Shown here: one piece after another, positions 1 to 8,108 of the stretch
How the letters are laid out: the number at the start of each line of letters is the position of its first letter
How positions within the stretch are numbered: position 1 is the stretch's first letter
From: Streptomyces sp. ADI96-02
GTDB lineage: Bacteria; Actinomycetota; Actinomycetes; Streptomycetales; Streptomycetaceae
Assembly (NCBI RefSeq): GCF_003846185.1
Contig: NZ_ML123034.1
Location: 5,532,770-5,568,026, forward strand
Length of the DNA stretch: 35,257 bases
Direction of reading: 5' to 3'
The notes under the pieces: generated by a model
Database searches by the model: none
What the model was told of the DNA's origin: nothing
The model's input: only the letters and a program-made list of their open reading frames with translations
Position numbers and translations under genes: made by a program

Positions 1-11
1 AACGAGCGCCG

Positions 12-290
12 CTAGACTAGCTGGTCTTCGAGGGAGCGTCCGGGGGTGTCGGACCATTCGCTCGCCCGGTGCGGCTGGCCGCCGCTGAGGTTGAAGCGGA
101 GGCGTTCGGATGGGGTGTAGTCGAAGCGGGGGATCCTGATGCAGGAGTTCTTCTTGGCCTCGGCGAGTTCCTTTTCGGTGGCGACGTGCTCGGTCCGGTG
201 TCCTCCCCGATGGACCTGCAGGGGAGAGACCTTGCCGAGGACCGTCACCATGCCGAGTTTCCGGGCCTCCTGCGCTTCCTGCTGCTGCAC
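12..290 (-). pseudogene. Fragment of an unrecognised protein, left window edge
   Basis: This open frame of 92 codons has actinobacterial protein character (for example RIPRFDYTPSERLRF and SLEDQLV) rather than the arginine/proline-rich look of shadow frames, so it was probably coding. I do not recognise the family and assign no function. It lies just downstream, on the same strand, of an integrase C-terminal fragment in another frame. The apparent ATG at 288-290 is unlikely to be a true start, because there is no convincing ribosome binding site and the coding look begins only after about ten codons. It ends in a stop near the window edge. It is best read as a remnant or a short gene belonging to the same decayed mobile region. 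Confidence 0.35.
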
Positions 291-430
291 GGGGCGTCCT
301 GGAGCGAGGCCCAGGACGCCGCGCAGTACGCGGCGGTGGTGGGGATGCCGAGTTCATTGACCAGGGCTGCGAGCATCTCGGGGTGCATCGGCTGTCTGGC
401 CCGGCGGCCGGGGAAGAGCCAGCGGGAGTC
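290..430 (-). pseudogene. C-terminal fragment of a tyrosine recombinase (integrase)
   Basis: On the minus strand, the frame around 317-421 reads WLFPGRRARQPMHPEMLAAL followed by VNELGIPTTA. I recognise this block from the C-terminal part of a Streptomyces family of phage/plasmid-type site-specific integrases. After it the similarity fades in frame; a weak ASLQDAP echo of the expected continuation suggests a frameshift or divergence. The catalytic R-H-R-Y block is not visible. The upstream part of the frame (431-490) has no integrase character, so this is an isolated fragment. A second integrase-like fragment on the same strand lies at 2817-2960. The two may be parts of one gene split by later insertions, or remnants of two elements. 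Confidence 0.5.
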
Positions 431-727
431 CCGCCGCGGCCGATGGGCCGACACGAGTGACGTTCGAACCGGGCGTAACTGCTTGCACACTTGGTGCCGA
501 GGAATGCATCAACCTTTTTTCGGCACGGCCCCGGCCGATTGCGGTCCCTGCCCGGGGGCAAGGGCTCCTGGCCGCCGTGCCGGATTCTCTCGCTTCGCTT
601 TGAGTATGCCCTCCCTGGTGCACCAAAGCAGGCCCCCCCACCCGTCGACATCGGAGTGAGGGGCCTGTCGTACGCAACGGACCAGCGGCGTGGTCGAAGT
701 GATCAACGAGAACAGGATGGTCGACCG
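431..727. other. Non-coding stretch with two inverted repeats
   Basis: No convincing gene is seen here. Two hairpin-capable repeats are visible. GTGCCGA (494-500) pairs with TCGGCAC (520-526) across a 19-base loop holding a run of six T. CAGGCCCC (629-636) pairs with GGGGCCTG (660-667) across 23 bases. They could be a terminator remnant or a structured transcript; nothing identifies a known RNA family. Confidence 0.3.
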
Positions 728-1219
728 GTGAGCAGGAACCTGGCCGAGGTGGAGATCGCTCGTACGGTCTGGGCGGATTTCCGGACGATGGGCGACAGGT
801 CCGGCGGTGTGCCCGACGCACTGCGCCGCCTGTTGGCGGCCTCGGACGAGGACGAGGCCGTGGTGGCCTACTGGGACCTGGAGAACGTCGTCGTGGTGCA
901 GGGCCAACTGCACAGCGCCGCCCTCCCCACGGTTCCCGTCCTCCTCGCGGGACTGCTCGACGAGCTGTCCGCGGACGCCCGCGACCTCGTTCTGGAACTC
1001 CTCCAGCAGATCGTCATGGGTGAGTCGGACGAGGACGAGGTCGCCCTGGGCAACACCGACCTTGGTGACCGCTGCCGGGAAGCCGCCCGCACCGGCCTCT
1101 GGCTCGTCTATCGGGAGCTGGGAACACGGCGCCGGGACACGGCGGAGGCCATCCTGGACCGTATCGAGAAGGACCGGCCCAGAATCGCCGCGTACCTGAC
1201 GAGTATGCGAGGCAAATAG
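728..1219 (+). CDS. Conserved hypothetical protein, helical, 163 residues
   Basis: The frame is open well upstream, but protein-like composition starts at the GTG at 728. AGGA at 714-717 gives a ribosome binding site with 10-base spacing. The product is acidic and mostly predictably alpha-helical, with leucine-rich segments such as LLAGLLDELSADARDLVLELL that suggest HEAT/ARM-like packing. There is no signal peptide or membrane segment, so it should be cytoplasmic. I do not recognise a named family. Its look resembles small helical proteins found beside polymorphic toxins in Streptomyces, but no toxin is present here, so an immunity role is speculation. It is the only intact gene in the decayed first 3 kb and is followed at once by a strong terminator. 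Confidence 0.7.
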   Translation: MSRNLAEVEIARTVWADFRTMGDRSGGVPDALRRLLAASDEDEAVVAYWDLENVVVVQGQLHSAALPTVPVLLAGLLDELSADARDLVLELLQQIVMGESDEDEVALGNTDLGDRCREAARTGLWLVYRELGTRRRDTAEAILDRIEKDRPRIAAYLTSMRGK

Positions 1220-1256
1220 CCGGGCCACGCAACAGAGGAATGCACACCGGCCGACA

Positions 1257-1303
1257 CACGGGCCTCCGGCGACCGTCTCACCGACGGTCGCCGGAGGCCC
1301 GTG
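1257..1303 (+). terminator. Strong hairpin terminator after the 163-residue gene
   Basis: A perfect 20-base-pair inverted repeat (1257-1276 with 1284-1303) encloses a 7-base loop, 37 bases after the stop codon. There is no following T tract, as is usual for Streptomyces terminators. It can also work for minus-strand transcripts. Confidence 0.85.
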
Positions 1304-1323
1304 CCGGTCACCCCAGGTCCGTG

Positions 1324-1986
1324 TCAGGAGGGGCAGTCATGTTCAGTACGTTCGACCAACTGTTCGCACCGAATCGCCGGCACACGGAAGAGGAGCGCCG
1401 GCGTCAGGAACTCGTCCTTGAGGACGCGGGTCACGCCGATCCCGGTCGAGGGCCGATAGACCTGGCGGGCGGCATCGTCCTGATACGCTGGCAGGTTGCC
1501 GACGATGTTGTCCACCAGCCGGTTTCGCGCCGTCCAGGACCTCGGGGACCATCGGGCCCGCCTGGCCCCAGTCGTCGTCCTCGGCGTGGTCGGCGTAGGC
1601 CGCCCGGGTGATGTCACCGTCGGCGTACCAGCTCGGCGGCGTACCGTAGCGCCCCGTGTGGGGCGCCGGACCGCCCTTGGAGTTCGAGGCATAGACCGGG
1701 TCACTGGTCTTCCGGTACGCCATCGCCCCGCCCTTGGAGTACGTGTGCACCAGGGCGACCTGCGCGTTGACAGGCAGCTGCTGGTAGTTGACGCCGATGC
1801 GGTGGCGGTGCACGTCCGCGTGGCTGAACAGCCGAACCAGCAGCGTGCGGTCCGGGCTCGGGTCGATGCCCGGCACCAGGTTGTTCCGCTGGACGCCGCC
1901 TGCTCGATCTCGGCGTGGTTGTCCGTGAGGTTGCGGGGCGTCAGCGCCGTGAAGCGGTGCCGGTTGTCGCCGTACTGCCTGAGAAA
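1324..1986 (-). pseudogene. Catalase pseudogene (3' part only, frameshifted)
   Basis: The minus strand encodes clear clade-type haem catalase sequence spread over two frames. AEIEQAA is near 1905, then after a frameshift come NNLVPGIDPSPDRTLL (about 1885), NYQQLPVNAQV, DPVYASNSKGG and HAEDDDWGQAG. After a second frameshift near 1523 comes RLVDNIVGNL. These correspond to the stretch of catalases after the haem pocket (VEQAAF-PSNLVPGIG, NYxQLPVN, HAEDDDF). The catalytic His/Asn half of the gene is absent. Homology stops abruptly near 1986, where an IS630-type transposase fragment begins on the other strand. The sequence between 1324 and about 1490 does not follow the usual catalase C terminus. 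The gene cannot make an active enzyme. Confidence 0.8.
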
Positions 1987-2825
1987 CTGACAAGGTTCTT
2001 GGAGGAGGGTCCAGCGGCGCACGGGTGGGTGGAGGACCAGGCGTGGACCGCGGGCCGGGTGGCCACGCTGATCGGCACGAAATTCCATGTCTCCTACAGC
2101 GCCTCCGGGGCCACGAGGCTGATGCGCCGACTCGGCTTCTCCCCGCAGGTGCCCGCCCGGCGGGTGGCCGAGCGTGACGAGCGGGCTGTGAAGGTGTGGA
2201 AGGAGGCGACCTAGGCCGAGGTGAAAGAGCCCGGGCGACCTGCGGGGGCTACATCCGCTCAGAGGAGGAGGACGAAGCCGGGTTCACCCGCAAGCCGCCC
2301 CGAGGCCGCTCCTGGGGTCGACGCGGCGTGACGCCGGTCGTCACCGTGAGCGGACGCCGCTCGGGACGCCTGTCGGTGGCCGGGCTGATCGCCCTGCGAC
2401 CAGGATCACGCACGCGACTGTGTCACCGGCTGATCCGTCACCCGCCAGGCAAAGGCGAACGCCGCAGCATGGGCGAACGTGACTTCATCGCGCTGATCGA
2501 CGGCGCCCACCAGCTGGTCAAGGCACCGATCGTGCTGGTCTGGGACCGGCTCAACATCCACGTCTCCCGCGCCATGCGGAAGTTGATCGACATGCGCGAG
2601 TGGCTGACGGTATTCCTGCTGCCCGCCTACTCACCCGACCTGAACCCCGTCAAGTGGGTTTGAGCGCACGTCAAACGCAGTCTGGCCAACCTCGCGGTCG
2701 TCGCCCTCGACCGCCTGGAAGCACTCGTCCGCAACCGACTCAAACGCCTTCAGTACCGGCCCGGAACACTCGACGGCTTCATCACCGGAACCGGTCTCGC
2801 CCTCGACATCCCAACGTCACCCTGA
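1987..2825 (+). pseudogene. IS630-family transposase, 5'-truncated and multiply mutated
   Basis: From 1987 the plus strand reads LTRFLEEGPAAHGWVEDQ and RVATLIGTKFHVSYS, typical of the linker helix-turn-helix region of IS630-type transposases. The N-terminal HTH half is missing. A TGG-to-TAG nonsense change at 2212-2214 is followed by a frameshift near 2225-2235. The DDE domain then continues in another frame: DEAGF (first Asp about 2271), a VWDRLN block near 2540, and YSPDLNP near 2630. Another stop (TGA, 2661-2663) replaces the usual Trp of the WVWAHVKR motif. The Glu expected in NPVEW is Lys (AAG at 2652-2654). Coding-like sequence then continues to about 2825. With two nonsense changes, one frameshift, a lost catalytic residue and no left end, it is inactive. 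Confidence 0.88.
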
Positions 2826-2960
2826 CGAGCCGAAGTCGGTAGACGTGGGCGCGTAGAGGGCGACCGGCGCGCGGTCGCGGTGCGAGGGCAGGGCCGCGAA
2901 CAGTTCGTCGAATGCCTGGTTCGGGATGCCGCGCGGGGCCGAGGTCGACGGCGTACCCGT
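2817..2960 (-). pseudogene. Fragment of a tyrosine recombinase (integrase), central part
   Basis: On the minus strand, GTPSTSAPRGIPNQAFDELF followed by AALPSHRDRA matches the start of the catalytic domain of Streptomyces site-specific integrases. In those the phrase normally continues into LVAFxVSTGxRASELL, which contains the first catalytic Arg. Here the expected continuation decays to VALYAPTSTDFGSSG and a stop, just where the IS630 remnant ends. Upstream of about 2960 the frame has no integrase character. This is a short non-functional remnant on the same strand as the integrase fragment at 290-430. Confidence 0.6.
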
Positions 2961-3528
2961 GCTTTGCCCGCACCGGGGCTGGCGCCGGGACCGCTGGGGC
3001 CGCCGGGAAGCGTCCGCTGACCGAGCGCGCCCCACGAGATCGGGCGGTCGGCGGGCGGCGATGGCCTGATCCCGCTTCCCGAACCGGTCTCCTCGCCCCC
3101 GCCGGAGCACGGCCGGCAGACGTCTAGATTCCGCCAAGTGCGTGGTGTGCCTCCGCCTCGGTTCGCGACCCCTTTCCGGTCTCTTCAAAGCGTCCCGCGC
3201 AGGGCTCGGCCGGCTCTCGTCGCCCAGCTCTTGCCCCCTGTGCGGCACTCCCTCCCGCCGGCCGGCATCCCTGTCGGGCATCGCGCCCCGCCCGATCGCC
3301 ATCCTGATCCACTCGAACCGAACCCGCGGAGACGGCGTTGCTTTCCGGCCGTGGTAAGGGGGCCGCCAAGGATGTCCGGAGCTTGACTGAATCGGCGCGT
3401 CCATGAGTGGGTCAGGAGGTCCGGACGGGGTCGAGGAGAGGGAGAACGTTGGCGGACCGACGCGGTATCAGCGAACGGCGCGGCGGAGGGCCGGTGCTCG
3501 CACCCAGGACGTCCCGAATAGGGTTCGC
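2961..3528. other. Non-coding stretch before the biosynthetic operon
   Basis: Several overlapping frames exist, but none looks like protein; all are Arg/Pro/Ala-rich shadows. The region should hold the promoter of the operon that follows. TTGACT at 3383-3388 is a possible -35 element, but I find no convincing -10 at standard spacing. The frame of the exporter is open from ATG 3403, but that start has no ribosome binding site and its first 42 codons look non-homologous. Confidence 0.45.
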
Positions 3529-4788
3529 ATGAAGCACTTCCGATTACTCGTCCTCGGTAACGGCCTTTCGGCATACGGTAGTTACCTCAACATGGTGGCG
3601 TTGAACGTCTTCATCTACGACGTCACGGGCAGTGCCCTCGCCGCCGGACTCTTCATGGCGGTACGACTGGGCACCAGTGTGGCGTCCGGGTTCGTCAGCG
3701 GCCGTCTGGTCTCCGCGTACGACCGCAAGCGGCTGATCATCTGCGCGGACCTCGGCCAGGCGGTGGCCCTGCTGGCCTTGTTGGCGGCTCCGGAGGCCGG
3801 CCGGCTCCCGCTGCTGTACTGCCTTGCCGTGGTCACCGGCAGCTGTTCGACGCTCTCCCAGGTGGCCCTGCGCAGCAGCATCCCGGAGATCGTGGGGGCC
3901 GAGCACCGGGCCCGTGCCAACGGCCTTCTGGTCACCGGCCGTTCGCTGGCGATGATCGCCGGGTTCTCCTCGGCCGGCGTCGTGGTCGCCCAGTTCGGCT
4001 ACACCTGGGCCTTCCTGCTGGACGCCTGCACCTTCCTGATCTCCGCCTCGATCCTCGCGCTGCTGCCGCTGCGCACCAAGTCCCGGGCCGAGGAGCCGCC
4101 GCAGGACGCGGTGAAGGCCACGCCGAGCGCCGGGTACGGCTCGCTGCGGGTGCTGCGTGCCGCGGCACCGGTGCTGATGGCCATGATCGCCCTGCGCGCC
4201 ATGGACGGGTTGGGGTCCTCGTCGCACAACGTGGCGTTGCCCGTGCACTCCAGCCTGCTCGACCCGGACCACCCGGCCACGTTCATCAGCCAGTTCTGGG
4301 CGATCTGGGCGGTCGGCAACATCATCGCCCAGCAGGTGCTGGCCCGGTACACCCGGCGCAGCGGTCGGACCCTGGGCGAGCGAGCCTTCGCCATCGGCGC
4401 CTGCGTCATGTCGGGCGCGTTCATCATCGTGTTCAGCGGGCTGCCGACCGGCATCACACTGGCAACGGCGCTGATCGCCGGAGCGGCCGACGGGGTCACC
4501 GAAGTCATCTACGTCTCCCGGCTCCAGGCCGTCCCGGACGAGCAGCGCGGCCGGCTCTTCGGCCTCTCCGCATCGGTGGAGAACGCCGGGTTCGGGCTGG
4601 GAATGGTGGTCAGCGGCTTCCTCCTGGAGACCTTCTCCCCCTTCCAGGTCGTCGCCTCACTGCACGGTCTCGCCATCGCCGGGAGCCTCGTCCTGCTGGC
4701 CTGCCTGGTGCTGCGCCGGTTCCCGGCCGCACCGGAAGAACAGCTGACGTCTCCCGGTGACGGTGTCCCGCGAAAGGGAGGCGGCTGA
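3529..4788 (+). CDS. MFS exporter of the biosynthetic operon
   Basis: The product is a 419-residue major facilitator superfamily protein of the H+-coupled drug-efflux type, with about 11-12 hydrophobic segments spanning the sequence. The cytoplasmic motif between TM2 and TM3 is visible as SGRLVSAYDRKRL. A GRSLAMIAGF-type TM5 region and a charged central loop (LRTKSRAEEPPQD) also fit. I start it at ATG 3529, preceded by AGGG with 5-base spacing and lying directly before TM1, which gives the usual family length. An in-frame ATG at 3403 would add 42 residues of low-complexity sequence without a ribosome binding site. Its stop overlaps the PKS start by one base (TGATG), so it is translationally coupled to the synthase. 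It probably exports the product and gives self-resistance; that role is inferred from position. Confidence 0.85.
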   Translation: MKHFRLLVLGNGLSAYGSYLNMVALNVFIYDVTGSALAAGLFMAVRLGTSVASGFVSGRLVSAYDRKRLIICADLGQAVALLALLAAPEAGRLPLLYCLAVVTGSCSTLSQVALRSSIPEIVGAEHRARANGLLVTGRSLAMIAGFSSAGVVVAQFGYTWAFLLDACTFLISASILALLPLRTKSRAEEPPQDAVKATPSAGYGSLRVLRAAAPVLMAMIALRAMDGLGSSSHNVALPVHSSLLDPDHPATFISQFWAIWAVGNIIAQQVLARYTRRSGRTLGERAFAIGACVMSGAFIIVFSGLPTGITLATALIAGAADGVTEVIYVSRLQAVPDEQRGRLFGLSASVENAGFGLGMVVSGFLLETFSPFQVVASLHGLAIAGSLVLLACLVLRRFPAAPEEQLTSPGDGVPRKGGG

Positions 4789-7700
4789 TGGGTGCCGAGA
4801 GACGCAACCCGGGCATCGCCGTGGTCGGCATGGCCTTCCGGCTCCCCGGGGCGGACACCCCCGAGGACCTGTGGCGGGTCATCCGCAACGGCGAGCGCCG
4901 CTTCACCAGGTTCACCCGGGACGACCTGAAGGCCGCGGGCGTCCCCGAGGAGCTGTACGGGCGTGACGACTTCATCGGCACCTCCGCCATCCTCGACGAC
5001 GTCTCCGGGTTCGACGCCCGGCACTTCGGGATGACCGCTCGCGAGGCCCGCCTGACCGACCCCCAGCAGCGGCTCTTCCTGGAATGCGCGCAGCACGCGC
5101 TGGAGAACGCCGGTTACCCCGACGAGCGGGACGGCAGGAGGATCGGGGTCTACGCCAGCGCGGGCTACCACCTCTACAACATGCAGTCGTACCTGCTGAA
5201 CAACGTGCTGCCGAACGAGGACATCGGCGACTGGCTGGCGGGGATGCAGGCGATGGTCGGCAATTTCACCGACTTCAACGCCACCCGCGTCGCGTACCGC
5301 CTCGGCCTCACCGGCCCCGCGGTCAACGTGCAGACCGCGTGCTCCAGCTCCTTGGTCGGCGTCCAACTGGCGGCCAACTCACTCCTGCTGGACGAGTGCG
5401 ACATCGCGCTGGCGGGCGCCGGTTCCATCCACGTCCCGCAAGTCCTCGGCTACCACCACGTCAAAGGATCGATCCTCTCCAGGACCGGTCGTCTGCGGCC
5501 GTTCGACGCCTCGGCGGACGGCACCGTGGGAGGCACCGGCGTCCTCGCCGTCGTCCTCAAACGGCTGGACCGCGCCCTCGCCGACGGTGACACCGTGCAC
5601 GGTGTCATCCGCGGCTGGGGCGTCTGCAACGACGGCTCCGACAAGCGGACGTTCGCGGCTCCCAGCGCGGGCGGCCAGCAGAACGCGGTACGCCGCGCCC
5701 TGGACCACGCGGGCGTCGGCGCGGACACCATCGGCTACCTGGAGACCCACGGTACGGGGACGTTGAAGGGCGATCCCATCGAAATCGCGGGAGCGAGCGC
5801 TGCCTACCGTCAGGACACCGACCGCACCGGATACTGTGCGCTCGGCGCGATCAAGGCCAACATCGGGCATCTGGACGTCGGCGCCGGGCTGGCCGGGCTC
5901 GTCAAGACCCTGCTGGTGCTCAAACACGGGGTGATCCCGCCGATCGCGGGGTTCAGCGCCCCCAACCCGCTGCTCGGACTGGAGACCAGCCCCTTCTACG
6001 CGCCCGACTCCCTACGGCCCTGGCCGGATACCGGCACCCCCCGCCGGGCGGGAGTCACCTCGCTCGGCGTCGGCGGCACCAACGTCCACATGATTGTGGA
6101 AGAGGCGCCCGAGCCCGCGCCGCGCAACCCGCACGCGGCTCCGCCACCGGACGTGCTGCTGGTCTCCGCGACGAGCCCGGAGGCTCTGGCTGACAACGCG
6201 CGCTCGCTTCGTGACCACCTCCGCCGACGCACGGCGCTGCCGCCGGCCGACCTCGTCACCACCGCCGCCCTCGGCCGCAGTCACGGCCGGCATCGGATCG
6301 CGGTCCGGGGCGGGACCCCCGCCCGGCTGGCGGACGCCCTGGACAGCTGGCTGGCCCGCCCCGAGAATCCGCCCGCGCCCTCCGGCACCCCCGCACCGGC
6401 CCCGGACGCGGCCGCCAGGGTGGTGTTCCAGTTCACCGGCCAGGGCGCCCTGCGTCCCGGCGCGGCGGCAGCGCTGTACGACCGGTTCCCCGTGGTCCGC
6501 GAGGTGCTGGACGCCTGCGAGGAACACCACCGCCACCGCACTGACGAATCGTTACTGCCGCTCCTGATCAGCGAGGAGACCGACACCCCCGGCGGCAACT
6601 GGTCCACCGCGACCGCGCAACCGGCCCTCTACGCTCTCCAGTGCGCCCTGCTCCGACTCTGGGAGGAGGCGGGCGTACGGCCGTGCGCGGTGACCGGACA
6701 CAGCGTGGGGGAGTACGCGGCACTCCACGCGGCCGAGGCGCTCTCCCTCGAAGACGGCCTCGCACTGAGCGCGCTTCGCGGCCGGTTGATGCGGGACCAC
6801 TGCAAACCCGGCGCCATGGTGGCCGTGGTGCTGGGACGGGAGGAGGCGACGGAGCTGGCCGCCTCCTGCCCCGGCGTGGAACTGGCGGTGACCAACGGGA
6901 AGCGCTCCCAGGTCCTGGCGGGTCCCGTCGCGGAGATGGAGGCCCTCTGCGCCCTGCTGGCGGACCGGAACATCGCCCACGAACGGCTCGGGGTGGACCG
7001 GGCCTTCCACACCGCGACCATCGATCCGATGCTCGACGGATTCCGGGCGGTCCTGGCGGTGACGCCCTTCGCTCCCGTCCGCACCCCCTTCATCAGCTCC
7101 CTGGACGGCCGCACCCGGCCGCCCGGCTGGATTCCGGACGTCGAGTACCTGGTCCGCCACGCCCGCCGGCCGGTCCGCTACGACGCGGCGCTCGGCGCGG
7201 TGGCGGCCGAACACCCCGACGTGCTGCTGGAGATCGGGCCGCACACCACGCTCAGCGGTCTGGCCCGCCGCGCTCTACCGACGGTGCGGGCGACCCCGTC
7301 GCTGCACCGCGGCTCCGGCTTGACCGCGCTGTACGGCGCCGCCGCGGCGCTGCACTGCGCGGGGGCGGACGTCCGCTGGGAGACGTTCCTGGAGGGCACC
7401 GCCGGGCGGCGGATCCCGTTGCCCGGCTACCGCTTCCAGCACGGCCACTACTGGGTCGGGGAACCTCCCCGGCCACGCTCCACCATGAATCCGGTCAGAG
7501 AGGATCGCACTGTGACGGCAGGGACGACGGAGACCAGGCACCTTCTGGACGGCATCCTCGAGGTGCTGTCCCGGGCCTTCGGCGAGGAGCTGACCTCGGT
7601 CGCGGCCGACACCCCGTTCTTCGACCTGGGAGCGGACTCCCTTCTCATGATCAACGCACTCCGGGAGATCGAGCAGGAGCACCGGGTCAAGGTCACCATG

Positions 7701-8108
7701 CGCGAGCTCTTCGACGAGACCGGCACCCCGCGCCTCCTCGCCGAACTCATCGCCGCCCGGCTGCCCCGGGAGCACCGCGCGGTGGCTCCGGCTCCCCAGC
7801 CCGTCGCCGCCCCCTCGTCCGTGCCGCGGCAGCGCGCCGCCGAACCCTCGCCCGCACCGCGACGGAGCGCCGCCGAGCCGTCCACCGACGTGCCGCTGTC
7901 GGCGTCCCCGCCGCCCCCGGCCGACGCGGAGTCCGTCCCCGGCGACGGTGACAGCGCCTTCATCACCCGGAAGGAGTACCAGGAGCTGGCCGGGCGAGTG
8001 GAACAGCTCTCCCGGATCCAGCTCCAGATGCTCACCCAGCTCTCCCAACTGCTCACCCTTCAGGCCGCCGCGACCACCCCCGCCCCGGAGCGCGAGGGAG
8101 TCCGGTGA
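4788..8108 (+). CDS. Type I polyketide synthase module, KS-AT-ACP
   Basis: The 1106-residue enzyme performs one chain extension. The ketosynthase (about residues 9-435) has Cys185 in TACSSS, His321 in THGTGT and His361 in NIGHLD, so it is complete. The acyltransferase (about 540-850) has the nucleophile Ser639 in GHSVGEY and His741 in RAFH; the AFH form points to malonyl-CoA. The carrier protein (about 915-995) has the phosphopantetheine Ser951 in LGADSL. There is no KR, DH, ER or loading domain, so the product stays a beta-ketoacyl-ACP, the substrate wanted by the aminotransferase in the next gene. The C-terminal tail is a Pro/Ala-rich linker, then a probable coiled coil (RVEQLSRIQLQMLTQLSQLL, about 1055-1090) that could dock onto the next protein. 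The stop overlaps the next GTG start by four bases. The starter unit is not specified in the window. Confidence 0.93.
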   Translation: MGAERRNPGIAVVGMAFRLPGADTPEDLWRVIRNGERRFTRFTRDDLKAAGVPEELYGRDDFIGTSAILDDVSGFDARHFGMTAREARLTDPQQRLFLECAQHALENAGYPDERDGRRIGVYASAGYHLYNMQSYLLNNVLPNEDIGDWLAGMQAMVGNFTDFNATRVAYRLGLTGPAVNVQTACSSSLVGVQLAANSLLLDECDIALAGAGSIHVPQVLGYHHVKGSILSRTGRLRPFDASADGTVGGTGVLAVVLKRLDRALADGDTVHGVIRGWGVCNDGSDKRTFAAPSAGGQQNAVRRALDHAGVGADTIGYLETHGTGTLKGDPIEIAGASAAYRQDTDRTGYCALGAIKANIGHLDVGAGLAGLVKTLLVLKHGVIPPIAGFSAPNPLLGLETSPFYAPDSLRPWPDTGTPRRAGVTSLGVGGTNVHMIVEEAPEPAPRNPHAAPPPDVLLVSATSPEALADNARSLRDHLRRRTALPPADLVTTAALGRSHGRHRIAVRGGTPARLADALDSWLARPENPPAPSGTPAPAPDAAARVVFQFTGQGALRPGAAAALYDRFPVVREVLDACEEHHRHRTDESLLPLLISEETDTPGGNWSTATAQPALYALQCALLRLWEEAGVRPCAVTGHSVGEYAALHAAEALSLEDGLALSALRGRLMRDHCKPGAMVAVVLGREEATELAASCPGVELAVTNGKRSQVLAGPVAEMEALCALLADRNIAHERLGVDRAFHTATIDPMLDGFRAVLAVTPFAPVRTPFISSLDGRTRPPGWIPDVEYLVRHARRPVRYDAALGAVAAEHPDVLLEIGPHTTLSGLARRALPTVRATPSLHRGSGLTALYGAAAALHCAGADVRWETFLEGTAGRRIPLPGYRFQHGHYWVGEPPRPRSTMNPVREDRTVTAGTTETRHLLDGILEVLSRAFGEELTSVAADTPFFDLGADSLLMINALREIEQEHRVKVTMRELFDETGTPRLLAELIAARLPREHRAVAPAPQPVAAPSSVPRQRAAEPSPAPRRSAAEPSTDVPLSASPPPPADAESVPGDGDSAFITRKEYQELAGRVEQLSRIQLQMLTQLSQLLTLQAAATTPAPEREGVR

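Noticed and set aside
1496..1990. Plus-strand 164-codon frame at the catalase remnant
   Set aside because: It is the complement of the frameshifted catalase sequence; no motif of its own.
3403..3528. N-terminal extension of the MFS exporter from ATG 3403
   Set aside because: No ribosome binding site and Arg/Gly-rich non-homologous sequence; ATG 3529 fits the family length. I cannot exclude it.
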